This document shows positions 34,084-44,297 of a stretch of 64,000 nucleotides of DNA, piece after piece; position 1 is the first letter of the stretch; every line of letters begins with the position of its first letter. Position numbers and translations under genes: made by a program. This stretch comes from Microdochium bolleyi (taxonomy: Eukaryota; Ascomycota; Sordariomycetes; Xylariales; Microdochiaceae): contig KQ964248.1 of NCBI GenBank assembly GCA_001566295.1, positions 2,480,001 to 2,544,000 of the forward strand. The letters are read 5' to 3'. The notes beneath the pieces were generated by a model. It was given only the letters and a program-made list of their open reading frames with translations, was not told where the DNA came from and made no database searches.

Positions 34084-35211
34084 CTGCTCAGCGTGTAAGC
34101 AGAATCCAAGTCAGTGTCATGACTCTGCAAATAGAGGGCACCATTGGAAAGCGTACCCCATTCCGCGGCCTCTTGGGCGGCGGGCTGGATTGTATACTCG
34201 TGGAAAACGTATACTGTGGTTCGACAGCTGCGTCGCAGAACAAGTCAGCATGGCCTTGTTTGTCGGCCCATAAGAAGGGAGTCGAGATGTGACAAACCGG
34301 ACCCGGAAAGGGACAAGAGAGGAGACCCGGCGCTGGGCAGCGGAGCGCCGGGGTCCATGCTCGCCGCGCCGTGTGGTCCGGACCTCCGGTGGTCTCTGGG
34401 GTCTGAATGCGACAAGTCCACTGTCCACCCAGCTGTGCCACGTGGCGGGATTTCGCAGGTGCCGGGGTGTTGTTGTGAAATAGAGACTATTCCTCTCGGA
34501 TGTGCTGCCGTCGCAATGTAGCCCGGTAGCTGTCGGTGATGCCCCGTGGTCGCATCCCTCGCTGAGGCGCGAAGTGTGTAGTGGTGAGAGTGTGCGGAGT
34601 GGGCCGGGACCGGCGGTGACAACCGCCAGAGAGCCCGGGCCCGGGCGCTGGAGCTCCACATTTCACAACGACTATACAATCAGCCCAACCTCGATATGGT
34701 CTCGGTTCACGTCAGCCATCGCATGGTAGAAGACTTACCGATCCGGCTCGTCACAAAACACAGAGATATCAAGTCTTGACATCGCCGAGATTTCACGCAC
34801 TTTAGAAGGACAGTTGGACATTCGACAATATCCTCAAATGATGGAGATCAGAGGTATAATGCGGGTATAAAGAAGTTGCCAGTCGGGGTAATAACATGGC
34901 CTGGTTTGGTTCCTCGTTGATCAAAACAATATAGATTATTCGTGAAGTGGCGTGAATGCGCGTGAATATTGTTGCCTGACAGATTCCAGACAGTGGGGTC
35001 TCTTCGTGCCTGATCATGATGGTGTGCACCAACCAACAAACCAACATGATAGAGGGTGAGGACCAGACAATCTTGGCCAGTCAAAAGTTTATAAAGTGCT
35101 ATGGACCCTGCAAGATCTCTAAGCAGTGCACGTCTCTTACCTCTATTCCAGCATTCACAAGTCGAGCATCTCATCCCAGAGCGCAAGGTCTCCAAGCTAC
35201 ACTCACCCAAG
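34084..35211. other. Intergenic region (MMSDH1 5' end / 171-aa gene promoter)
   Basis: 1.1 kb that must contain the unlocated first exon and promoter of MMSDH1 and the promoter of the plus-strand gene at 35212. The antisense frames at 34088-34679 overlap one another and lack family features. Confidence 0.45.
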
Positions 35212-36075
35212 ATGGCCCTCAACGGAACACTCCAGGCGGACAGCCTCTACATCTCCCTCGACTCACGCCCTCTACAAGACGAATATGTACGCCACGACAC
35301 ACACCTCCGACTCATCTCACCCTACCGCTCTCATCTGCCTCCTATTACTCCCATTCTATACACACCACTATACACAATAATTAACCTCAGAATCCACCCC
35401 TCCTCTTAGCACTGGGCTCTAGTAACAACATCCACCTCCACCGTGACCCCGACGCTCCGCCACGCCTCCAACCTCGCCGGCCCATGGCGCTACGAAGCCA
35501 AGCCCTTCGACCCGCGGCAGCGCATGATGCTCATCGCGCTCGTCCGTGTAGGCGCCGTCGCGGACCACGACGCCCTCGAGCGCATCTGCGGCGGTGGGCC
35601 CGAGGCTGGGGGCGTGCCCGCCGGCGACGGCGAACCCTCGCGGCGCACGGGCGAGACGTTCAGCTGCCGGACGTGGCTGATGGACGTGCTCGTCGCGCTG
35701 GACGAAAAGGGTGTGGTGAGGCTGCCTATGCCTGTCGGTACGTTGACTGCTCTCTTCTTGGGTGTGCTGTGTGGTTTGTACTCCGAAGTCCATCGGTCGT
35801 GGTGCGCATAGTCACCTGCTTCAGGCTTTGTACCCTTTCTTCCTGGCATCAAAAACGGCGACCTTGAAGGAAGAATCGCGAGTGTAAACTAAGGAGAAGT
35901 CGCGGTATTCTTTTTCCTGCGACGAGAGACTAATCAATATGATCTGTCTTCTCCACCGTTAGAAGCACTCGAGCAGGCCTGCCGCGACTTCGCAGCCAAG
36001 TTCGCCGAGCGCGCAGAGACAGGCGGGGGGCCGACCGTCGTGGACAGCTTTGAGGACGCGGCAGACACAAAGTGA
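35212..36075 (+). CDS. Conserved fungal protein of unknown function, 171 aa
   Basis: Three exons, 35212-35286, 35410-35737 and 35963-36075, join in frame to 171 aa. The protein starts MALNGTLQADSLYISLDSRP, continues HWALVTT after the first splice, then NLAGPWRYEA, SRRTGETFSCRTWLMDVLVAL and VVRLP. It ends in a helical, charged tail (EALEQACRDFAAKFAERAE). The layout of a beta-strand start, an HW motif and an invariant-looking C-R-T-W block recalls small conserved fungal hypothetical proteins, but I cannot name a domain. No signal peptide or membrane segment. It sits inside the uracil-catabolism locus between MMSDH1 and a secreted protein; whether it belongs to the pathway is unknown. The splice model is supported by restored frame and good GTACGY donors. 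Confidence 0.7.
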
Positions 36076-36524
36076 GCTGTCGAGGACTTTTGTTCCACCA
36101 ACTCGACGCACAACCTTCGAGTAATCATGATTTACACAAAGACGACATCATACTAGCTGTCACTGAATGCGGTGTGTCAGGATATCCAGTTGGATATATT
36201 GATTCTATGTCAATGGTTACGCCTTCTCAGTCATAACGCCTTATCTCTTTGATCGCCAAGCCGATAGACCGTACTTTGAGCACGTTATGAGATCAAAGGG
36301 TGTATATTTGGCTCTCATCAGAGTTTAAAAGCTGTAGCCGGACCTTTCAACAAGGCCAAAAATGCAGATCGAAGATCTGATATACGCTTCCCAACGCCGT
36401 ATTGCGTGGAGGCCGAACACTACCACGACATCGACGACGGTACATCGCTGAGTTGCCCCTGGAGAACGATGTTTCCGGTATAGACGTGTTGTACTGCCTT
36501 GTACGGGCGGACACGGTCAAACTC
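36076..36524. other. Convergent 3' region
   Basis: 449 A/T-richer bases between the 171-aa gene and the 3' end of the secreted Thr-rich protein gene; no gene seen. Confidence 0.5.
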
Positions 36525-38382
36525 TTAAGGGGCGGCCACGGTGTCGGGTACAAATATGAGCACGTATGCAGTCACTGGAGAGGGGTATGCCTGGCTGAAG
36601 CTGGATTGATCGCCACCGGCATACAGGGCAGTCGATTGCGCAAAGAGGAACGTCTGAGGCAAGTCTGTTACGGAGAATAGCTTGGGTTAGTCGTTGTGCT
36701 GGAGTCTTGATGTAGATGACGCGTCTGCCTCATGCTTCCAAGTGAGTGGTTGCAAGTGGTCGGACACGGGATTTGTGTGAAACTTACCACCTTCGGTGTT
36801 GATCCACTGTGCTGTGATCTCGTTGGTCCCCACGTTCATCGTGAACTGATAACAGCGGTTGATTAGATAAGAACTTGGGCGTCATTTCAGCGAGAAAGAT
36901 GGGAGCTATTTGAGATACGAGGCCAGGCGGTTGCAAATTGCGGGTGCGAGTCCTGCAAAGAATATCGGTTAATCGGGTTTGCTTACCACGTCGCTCTCAA
37001 CCGTGCGTGTGGTGCCAGTCGCAGCAGAGTAGGAGTTCGGTTCCAAGGCTGGCCGGCTCCCAGCGGGAGCTTTATTGTCACAAGAAAACCTGTTAGCGGA
37101 CTGGTGACGAGTGGGTATTTACTTTCTGGGTCGTGAAGGGGCAGGGGCTGTCATACTTCCATTGCTTGTGCCAAAGTACAGATAACTACCAAGACAAGGT
37201 GTGGTTGTTAGTTCCGCGATCTCACTCTTTTACAAGACTGGTAAGCAAAAGAACGGGCTGGGCGAGGGGCTTGGCATACTTTTTGGAGCCGGGAGCGAGG
37301 TCGCTGTTGCTGCTGTCACGTCCCTGGATCAGACTAAGGACCGAGAAGTCGCTCTGAGCCGGGGACATCGTGATGCGGAGCTTGAGCTGCCCGGTTGCTT
37401 CGTCGATTGATAGGCCAGTATACGTGACGGTGGCTGCCTCCTCGATTGCTTGGTACCTGGCCTGGGCGCCGTTGAAGAAGCTTTTGGACAGATAGCCGAG
37501 GGTGCCGGTCCCGTCTGCACGGTCGACGCGGAGCTTGCCGGTGGCCACGGGGGCCTCGTAGACGGTGGACGTTGATACGGTGGTCGTCGTGACGGTCGAG
37601 ATAAAAGTAGACTGGATGAAGGTTGATGTGGTGGAGAAAGTCGTGGTTGTTGATGCTGGTGTCGGGAGGAAGGTTGTGGTCGAGATGATGGTTTCCGTGG
37701 TGGTGGTCACCACGGAGGGAGGCACAATCGTCTCCGTCGAGGTCGCGGCTGTCTGAGTGACCGTAGTGCTGGACGAAACCGTTGCGGCTACGACGCAGAT
37801 AACTTTTGTGGGATACACCTTGCCCGCGTACGTGCTGGCATACAGCTCGCCTGCGTCCCCATCAGCACGTGCGTCGAGCTTGGTCTCAGATGAGCCCATG
37901 ACTTCTCCGCCACGTTGCCTGCGGTCCATGACAGCCCATCTTTCGGCTGGGGCGAACCCAATCACGGTGGTGAAGACAGTGGACGTCTGAGTCTCCGTGG
38001 TGATGCTGGTGGTGATGGACGGCTCGAAGATGGTGGTGGTTGTGGAAAAGGTGCTGGTCACGGTGGGCAACGTCTCCGTGGTGGTGCTTGTGGCCATCGA
38101 GGTCTCCATGACAGTGATGGGCACGGCTGTCTCGGTGACAACTGGGGTCGTGGTCGAGGTAGTGGTGCAGACATTGGTCATGGTCCGAGTCTTGTGCTCT
38201 GTAGCGAGAGACTTGCAAGGGCGTCTGGTCCCATACTTCGTGAAGCAGGCATCTTCGAGGTAGTCACTCCGGAGCTGGAGACCGCCCGCACCTGGATGAG
38301 GACCTCCCGGAAGCGCATGAGCGAACTGGAGGAGGGGAAGCAGCTTGACAGCGAGGCTGCACAGCTCGCGAATGGACGGCAT
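36525..38382 (-). CDS. Secreted Thr/Ser-rich adhesin-like protein
   Basis: Starts at the ATG at 38382 (MPSIRELCSLAVKLLPLLQFAHAL), a clear signal peptide; upstream in-frame Met codons give no better start. Two Thr/Ser/Val-rich blocks (TTTETLPTVTSTFSTTTT-like, and a second after residue 200) flank a short non-repetitive stretch and are expected to be O-glycosylated. A more structured C-terminal part follows (ARYQAIEEAATVTYTGLSIDE). Four small 3' exons can be joined in frame: YLYFGTSNGSMTAPAPSRPR, APAGSRPALEPNSYSAATGT, FTMNVGTNEITAQWINTEG and the end LPQTFLFAQSTALYAGGDQS...IFVPDTVAAP, with stop at 36527-36525. No GPI signal is evident, so it is probably a cell-wall or secreted protein. Its position inside the URC locus looks incidental. 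Confidence 0.8.
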
Positions 38383-39554
38383 ATTGATGGAGGGTAAAAG
38401 AGTGACAGGATGCCTTGTACTAAAAGAGAGACTGGCATGAGCTGGAGAGGAAGTGAGGCAGTCGATCACGACATGGGGGTGCGGGAGGATCGTGAAGTTA
38501 TTTATGGCTGGCAATGGACGGCCATCCAGCTGAAAAGGAATATCACACTAAGTCAGGCAAGGAGATTGCCCCCATGTCGAGCTGAGCCGCGGATCATGCC
38601 GCTCGACGAGGCTGGTCTTTGCTTCTCAAAGCTTGGTCCGTCATGATCCCTGTGGCACCCCCAATGACAGTGACAGAAGAGTCGCCCAATCCGATCGGGA
38701 CTTCAAATGGGATTGAGTCCAATTGCTTCAACGGGCTTGGGCAGGTCGTATTCTCGCAGTTCTGACCATCTTCGCCAAAATGAAGCAGTCTTCTTCTCGC
38801 AACGTGCCCACAACTCACACGGCCGATGGCTCATGCGAACAGCGGATTCAAGCCGTGTTGGGGCCTACCATCAACTTTTTGTGGCTTGCCCGTAGACCCG
38901 GACTAGCGATTATGATGCGCCGCGCCAAGGGTCCGGTCCCAGATACATCTTACGCACAGGAGTGATCCTGCAGCTGTGCAATTCTAACTTCTCCAGCAGG
39001 CGAGGCCGTGTCTTTGTCCTGTGGCCCCTTACTGACGCTCGAGCCTTTCGCTTTGTCTTCTCCACGTGTTGTGGTCCTCCATGATTCACTCAATAACGCG
39101 GGGCGGATACGGAATAATGACTCCTTGGTGATTGACAAAACGAGTTCCCAGGGTCTGGATGGGCAAGGATACCGGGCATGGAGCAGGGGAGAACGAAAAA
39201 GCAAAGACCTGTCTAGCTTGCTTTCTTCCGCGGCGGAGATTTGCATGTCTTCCGCGCCGAGCTAACAGCCCGCCGAGCCCGCTTACCACTAGCGCCATGC
39301 CGGGGCAGTCTGCTTCGTCCCGAACGAGTGTGTTTAGGAGGCTGTGTTTCTGGCAAGCGCTCTGGGGATAGAGGGTACTAACTTGACGATAATCGCCCGA
39401 GCCATAGTCTGGATCACGGAACCTGATGTCAATGCACCCTGCCATGCAGTCACGTCCCCGGAGCTATTGTTTAACACTTCTTTAAAACTCGGCGATTGCT
39501 TTCATTTTTTGCTATCTCCCAGCTTGCAGAGAACTAAACACTGCCGGACGCCGT
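38383..39554. other. Intergenic region
   Basis: 1.17 kb: promoter of the secreted protein gene and 3' UTR of MMSDH2. No coding frame with protein-like features. Confidence 0.5.
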
Positions 39555-41191
39555 TCAAGAATGCGTGGGCATTGCCAGAGTGTTCTTCTTGCCCGCGACC
39601 TGCGCACTCGACCACTTGGCCGTCACGGTCTTCTGCTGCGTGTAAAAGTTGACACCGGGCCTGCCGTAGAATGTGCTCGCGCCGCCGCCGGCGACACTCT
39701 TCTTGTTTCCAGTGAAGGAAAACATGGGCAGCGGCACAGGGATCGGCACGTTGATACCGACCTGGCCGGCCTCGATGTTCCTCCTGAAGCGCTCCGCAGC
39801 ACCGCCGGACGTGGTGAAGATGGCGGTGCCGTTGCCGTAGTCGTTGCCGTTGATCAGCTCGATGCCTTCGTCGAGGGTGTCGACAGTCAGGCAGACGAGC
39901 ACGGGGCCAAAGATCTCCTCCTTGTAGCACTCCATGGTGGGCTTGGCCTCGGAGATGATGGTCGGCCCCACCCAGTTGCCGTCGGGGTAGTTGCTGGGCT
40001 TGTAACCCCTGCCATCGAGGACGATCTTGGCGCCGTCCTTCTCGCCGCTGGCAATCAGCTCCTCTATCCTCTTCTTGCTCTGCGGCGTAACCACGGGCCC
40101 GAGATCTGCGCCGTCCTCGAAGCCGCCGTTGACCTGCACCTTCTTGCTGCGCTCCGCGAGTTCCGCAAGCCAGTCCTTCGTCTCACCGACCCACACCACG
40201 ACGCTCAGCGCCATGCACCTCTGCCCAGCAGCACCGAAAGCTGCGCTGATGATGGCGTCGAGCGTCGCCTCCTTGTCGGCGTCGGGCATCACGAGAGCGT
40301 GGTTCTTGGCGCCGAGGTTCGCCTGGACTCTCTTGCCCGCCGCAGACCCCTTTGCGAAGATGTACTCGCCGGCCTTGTTGCTGCCGACGAAACTGATGGC
40401 CTTGATGTCCGGGCTGTCGAGCAGGAAGTTGACCGTCTGGTGCGCACCGTGTACGACGTTGATCACACCCGCGGGGAAGCCGGCCTTCTGGGCGAGCTCG
40501 GCGAGGACCATGGCGGCACCCGGGTCGCGCTCGGATGGCTTCAGAACGACTGTGTTGCCGGTGATGACGGCTATGGGGATGCACCAGAGCGGGATCATGG
40601 CGGGGAAGTCTGAGGACGAAGTCAGCGTTACGGCCGGCATTGCACGCAGTCTTGTGCAAAGAAAGAGAACTCACTGAATGGGCAGATGGCGGCGACGACA
40701 CCGAGAGGCTCGCGGTATGACCGAGTCTCCATCTCGCGCGCAACCTCCAGGATCTCGCCCTTCATGTACTCGGGTCCCGCACACGCTGCCTCCGCGACCT
40801 GCAGACCTCGCAGCACGTCACCCTTGGCATCCGCTACCGTCTTGCCCTGCTCGAGGGTGATGACAGCCGCTAGCCGATCCCAGTGCTCCTTGATAAGGCC
40901 GACAAAGTTGAACATGATGCGCTGCCGCGCGATGACTGAGGTATCCCTCCAACCGGGGAACGCACGCTTCGCGGATGCAACGGCGGCCTCCAGCTCCGGG
41001 ACGGTCATCTCGGGGACCCGGGTCACGAGGTTGTTGGTCGCCGGGTCGTGCAGGTCGATGAACTTGTCCGTCTTGGACGCGTGGAACTCATTGTCGAGGA
41101 AGTACGGGGTGTCCTTTGGGTTCTCGATCTTGACGTGGTCCCGCGGGTATGACGTCGCCGTCGTGTCCAGGGTGACTGGTGACGATGCCAT
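39555..41191 (-). CDS. Methylmalonate-semialdehyde dehydrogenase (MMSDH2, ALDH6 type)
   Basis: Exons 41191-40675 and 40609-39555 (65-nt intron) give 523 aa. Splicing restores the family motif CPFNFPAMIPLW. Other marks: LEQGKTVADAKGDVLRGLQV, NTVVLKPSERDPG, LGAKNHALVMPDAD (Asn instead of the general-base Glu of ordinary ALDHs, normal for CoA-acylating ALDH6), the catalytic Cys in GAAGQRCMALS, FGPVLVCLTVDTLDE, and VGINVPIPVPLPMFSFTGNK. ALDH6 enzymes convert methylmalonate or malonate semialdehyde to propionyl-CoA or acetyl-CoA with NAD and CoA. The N-terminus (MASSPVTLDTTA) lacks an evident mitochondrial presequence, unlike the usual valine-degradation enzyme. It is divergent to URC1, which suggests a role in uracil catabolism (inference). 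Confidence 0.94.
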
Positions 41192-42428
41192 GGCTGCAGG
41201 ATTGAGGTGCAGAGTGCTCGAACAGGTTGACTGGCTGCGGGACAGTTCGCTCTCTCTCTGACTACAGAAAGATGTGAAGGGGGAAGTTGCGGAAAAGGGC
41301 GGGTCGGGCCAGATGTACGAGGCAGCACCACGGAGGAGTGAGTGAAGCTTGACTAAGAGAAACGCCGTGTTGCCTTGTCATGTGGCACTCCAACAACGCG
41401 CCGAGGCCAATGTGTGTGGGACTTGGACAGGAAGGGTGGAGGTCGGCAGTGTCGGGCCCTTCGCGGTGCAATCGAAGACGAGCATGGCCGATGACGGACG
41501 GTCGCCAGCCGTGCCTCGTCGGTCGATGCAGGCGGGAGCCACGTGTTTGGATGTGGACGAACCGAAAGCTGCTGTCATCGTTTCTCTGATCTGGCGGTAT
41601 CAGGGGATCCTGATTTCGAGACGTCGAGGAAATCAGCCCGTGGTGAGACAGCCAAAGCGATGGGGAAGCGGGGAATATCCACGGCGGAGTGCTGGGGCAC
41701 GGCCAGGGGATGGGTGATTGTACGTCAAGATATCGAGGTACTGGTGCGGGTGTGTACTTTGAGGACAGCCGTTCTGAAGTCGCTACTTTGAAGACCTGGG
41801 GGACGTTGGGAGTGAATCCTCCAGTGCAGTCAGCAGGTGAGATGGTACATGCCAGGTACTTCCAGTCATGAGCAGGTTGGGCTGGAAATGGTGGAAGAGA
41901 TCCCCGCTCAGAAGTGACCAAAAAGTACAGATAAGGCACGGGTACCTCGGGGGCGGTCCCCAGCAGGTACTCACGAGATAAGAGGCGACCGGTACGGCGG
42001 TACCTCAGGCCCCTGCTGCCGTGGGACCCGCCCAGGTGCGGAGAGGGTCCACTTGCCGTATCGCTGCGGGGCGCAGGACTTGGGGTAAGTCACTCTGGAT
42101 AGCTGCATACGCCATGGAGCCGACCGCCGGACTGCCCACTGTCTTACACGTGGACAGCTGCTCAAGCTTGCTTGTGCGTTTGGGCATTGTTGGGACGGCA
42201 TGCCGGTCTGGCCGGCCGCCTGGGCCAATATATCTGTGAGCATGGCTCGGGGTCTTCCTGTCTTCCCACATCACATCACCCACGTTTGCCCTACCCGTTC
42301 ATTGTCTTGCGTTGAGTGCACGACACCATACAAGGAGTTCCCTCTCATAATCTTCCAAGAGGAGTAGGAATCGATTCTGTACGGCAGTTGTTCTACTCGG
42401 ATCCCACTCACCAGACACAATCCTCACA
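41192..42428. other. Divergent promoter region (MMSDH2 / URC1)
   Basis: 1.24 kb between divergent genes, a candidate bidirectional control region for uracil catabolism. GGTACC-type elements cluster at 41941-42007. The minus frame at 41262-41939 is long but Pro/Ser/His-biased, with no domain; I do not support it as a gene. Confidence 0.5.
41991..42004. promoter_or_regulatory. GGTAC-N4-GTACC inverted repeat
   Basis: Five-base arms GGTAC and GTACC flank a GGCG spacer. It lies in the MMSDH2/URC1 divergent promoter, about 430 bases before the URC1 ATG. It shares the GTAC-N4-GTAC core with the repeat in the URC4/UPRT promoter. A CGG triplet inside fits, but does not prove, a Zn2Cys6-type site. Confidence 0.35.
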
Positions 42429-43399
42429 ATGGGCACCACGGAGCCCGTCGAGGCCAAGAGCCCTTCAGAACACCAGCCATCAAAGTCCAAATATGGCGAC
42501 CGCATCATAGTAAGCCTCGCCGCTCGTCAACACTTTCAAAACAACCACACAACGCTGACACACTATTACAGTTAACCACATATCCCGGCCAGTCCGTCGT
42601 TGACCCGGTGCCGCTGAAATGGGGCGAGGCGACCGCCGAGGAGCGCGGCCCGATCCTCGTCGCCCGGTCCTCGGAGACGCTCAAGCGGCGCAACGCCATC
42701 GGCGCCCACGGCGGCTCGTACAGCGTGTACAACGCCCTCGCCATCGCGGCGGGCGACCTGCCCACAGACTTCCGCCCGAGCTTCCTCAACACCCAGCCCA
42801 CCTTTGACTTCCCCTACCAGCCGGCCTGGGGCGACCCGACCAAGATCGTCGCCATGGACCCCTTCGGCAACGACCCCGTGCGGTACTTCAAGAAGCACCT
42901 CGACGCCGGGCTCGACGTCCGCCCCACCATAGCAATCACCCGCGCGACCATGCGCCTCGCCGAGATCAGCGAGGCCGTGCGCGAGGGCCGGCTGCCCGTC
43001 GACGGGCACGTCGTCGCCAGCGCGGGCGGCGACGTCCGCGTCACAAAGGCCGCCGTCGAGCCCGTCTGGTACCTCCCCGGCGTCGCCGAGCGGTTCGGCA
43101 TCGAGGAGGGCACGCTGCGCCGTAACCTCTTCGAGCAGTGCGGCGGCAGCTACCCGGAGCTCATCACGCGGCCCGACATCAAAGTCTTCCTCCCGCCCAT
43201 CGGCGGCCTGACGGTCTACATCTTCGGCCCGCCGGAGCGCGTGTCGGACGAGAACGTCAAGCTCGCCCTGCGCATCCACGACGAGTGCAACGGTAGCGAC
43301 GTCTTCCAGTCGGATATCTGCACCTGCAGGCCGTACCTAGCGTTCGGTGTCGAGGAGGCCATCAAGGAGGCGCAGAACGGCGGGTCTGGCGTCGTCATC

Positions 43400-43435
<36 letters not shown>

Positions 43436-44022
43436 GTCAAGTACCTGGTGTACAATGCGCGGAAGCGCGGTGGCGACACGGCGGACAAGTACTTTGAGAG
43501 GACAGAGAACATTGCCGGTGTTAGAGATGTAAGTTGTCCTTTGCATCACTGCACTCCAAGCCCCCACCTCAAGCTCGGCCGCGAAGACAAAGGTTACAAA
43601 AATACTGACCACAGCCTGCTTCAAACAGATGCGCTTCCAAGCCCTGATGCCCGACATCCTGCACTGGCTCGGTATAAAGAAGATCGACCGCATGCTCTCC
43701 ATGTCCAACATGAAGCACGACGCCATCGTGGAGCAGGGCATCCCCATCCTCGAGCGCGTCCCCATCCCCGAAGGTCAGTCATATCCCCTCTTCCTCCCCT
43801 CGATTAACAGCTCTTTTCCCCATTCATCCATAATGGTCCAAACCTTTTGCTGACATGTTGCTCTTTCCCTTATCTGCAGAGATGATCCCCGAGGACTCGC
43901 GCGTCGAGATCGACGCCAAGATCAACGCAGGCTACTTCACGACGGGCAAGAAGTACACGGACGAGGAGCTCAAGGCGGTCGAGGGCCGCGGGTGGAAGAA
44001 CTGGGAGGATGTTACCCACTAA
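42429..44022 (+). CDS. URC1: Uracil catabolism protein URC1/urg1 (GTP cyclohydrolase II-like)
   Basis: Exons 42429-42509, 42572-43528, 43629-43773 and 43880-44022 give 441 aa. The N-terminal half (LKWGEATAEERGPILV, NAIGAHGGSYSVYNALA, FDFPYQPAWGDPTKIVAMDPFG) is specific to URC1/urg1 proteins. The second half is a GTP cyclohydrolase II fold: IHDECNGSDVFQSDICTCRPYL supplies three Cys in the zinc-ligand arrangement, and VIYFRKEGRALGEVVKYL matches the catalytic Arg/Glu segment. URC1 is genetically required for uracil use as nitrogen source by the URC pathway; by homology to GTP cyclohydrolase II it is the best candidate for hydrolytic ring opening. It is not expected to make riboflavin precursors. 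It forms a divergent pair with MMSDH2. All splice phases agree. Confidence 0.95.
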
Positions 44023-44297
44023 AGGAAGGCCTGATTTCACCTATGCCCCTCGCTCAGCATTTCAACTTTTTGTACATAGAAGCGGAGCCGTCGCTGTCTT
44101 GCCGGGTAAGAATGAAAAGGATACCATTGAAGAACATCAAACTATGAGCGATCGTGACCAGCACGAAGATGAGTGACTACTACTTGAAGAGTCACGCACT
44201 ATGCCGCGGGGTGCTCTTGTAGACGGAAGCTTGATATGCAGGATGTATTGCGTGTGTTTATGTATCCCGAGCATACGCAGAAACCTACTCCCCACGA

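Noticed and set aside
39561..40613. 350-codon plus-strand frame opposite MMSDH2
   Set aside because: Antisense shadow of a strongly conserved coding region.
41262..41939. 225-codon minus frame in the MMSDH2/URC1 promoter
   Set aside because: Pro/Ser/His-biased, lies in a divergent promoter, no family features.
42572..43279. 235-codon minus frame opposite URC1
   Set aside because: Antisense shadow; composition reflects codon bias of URC1.
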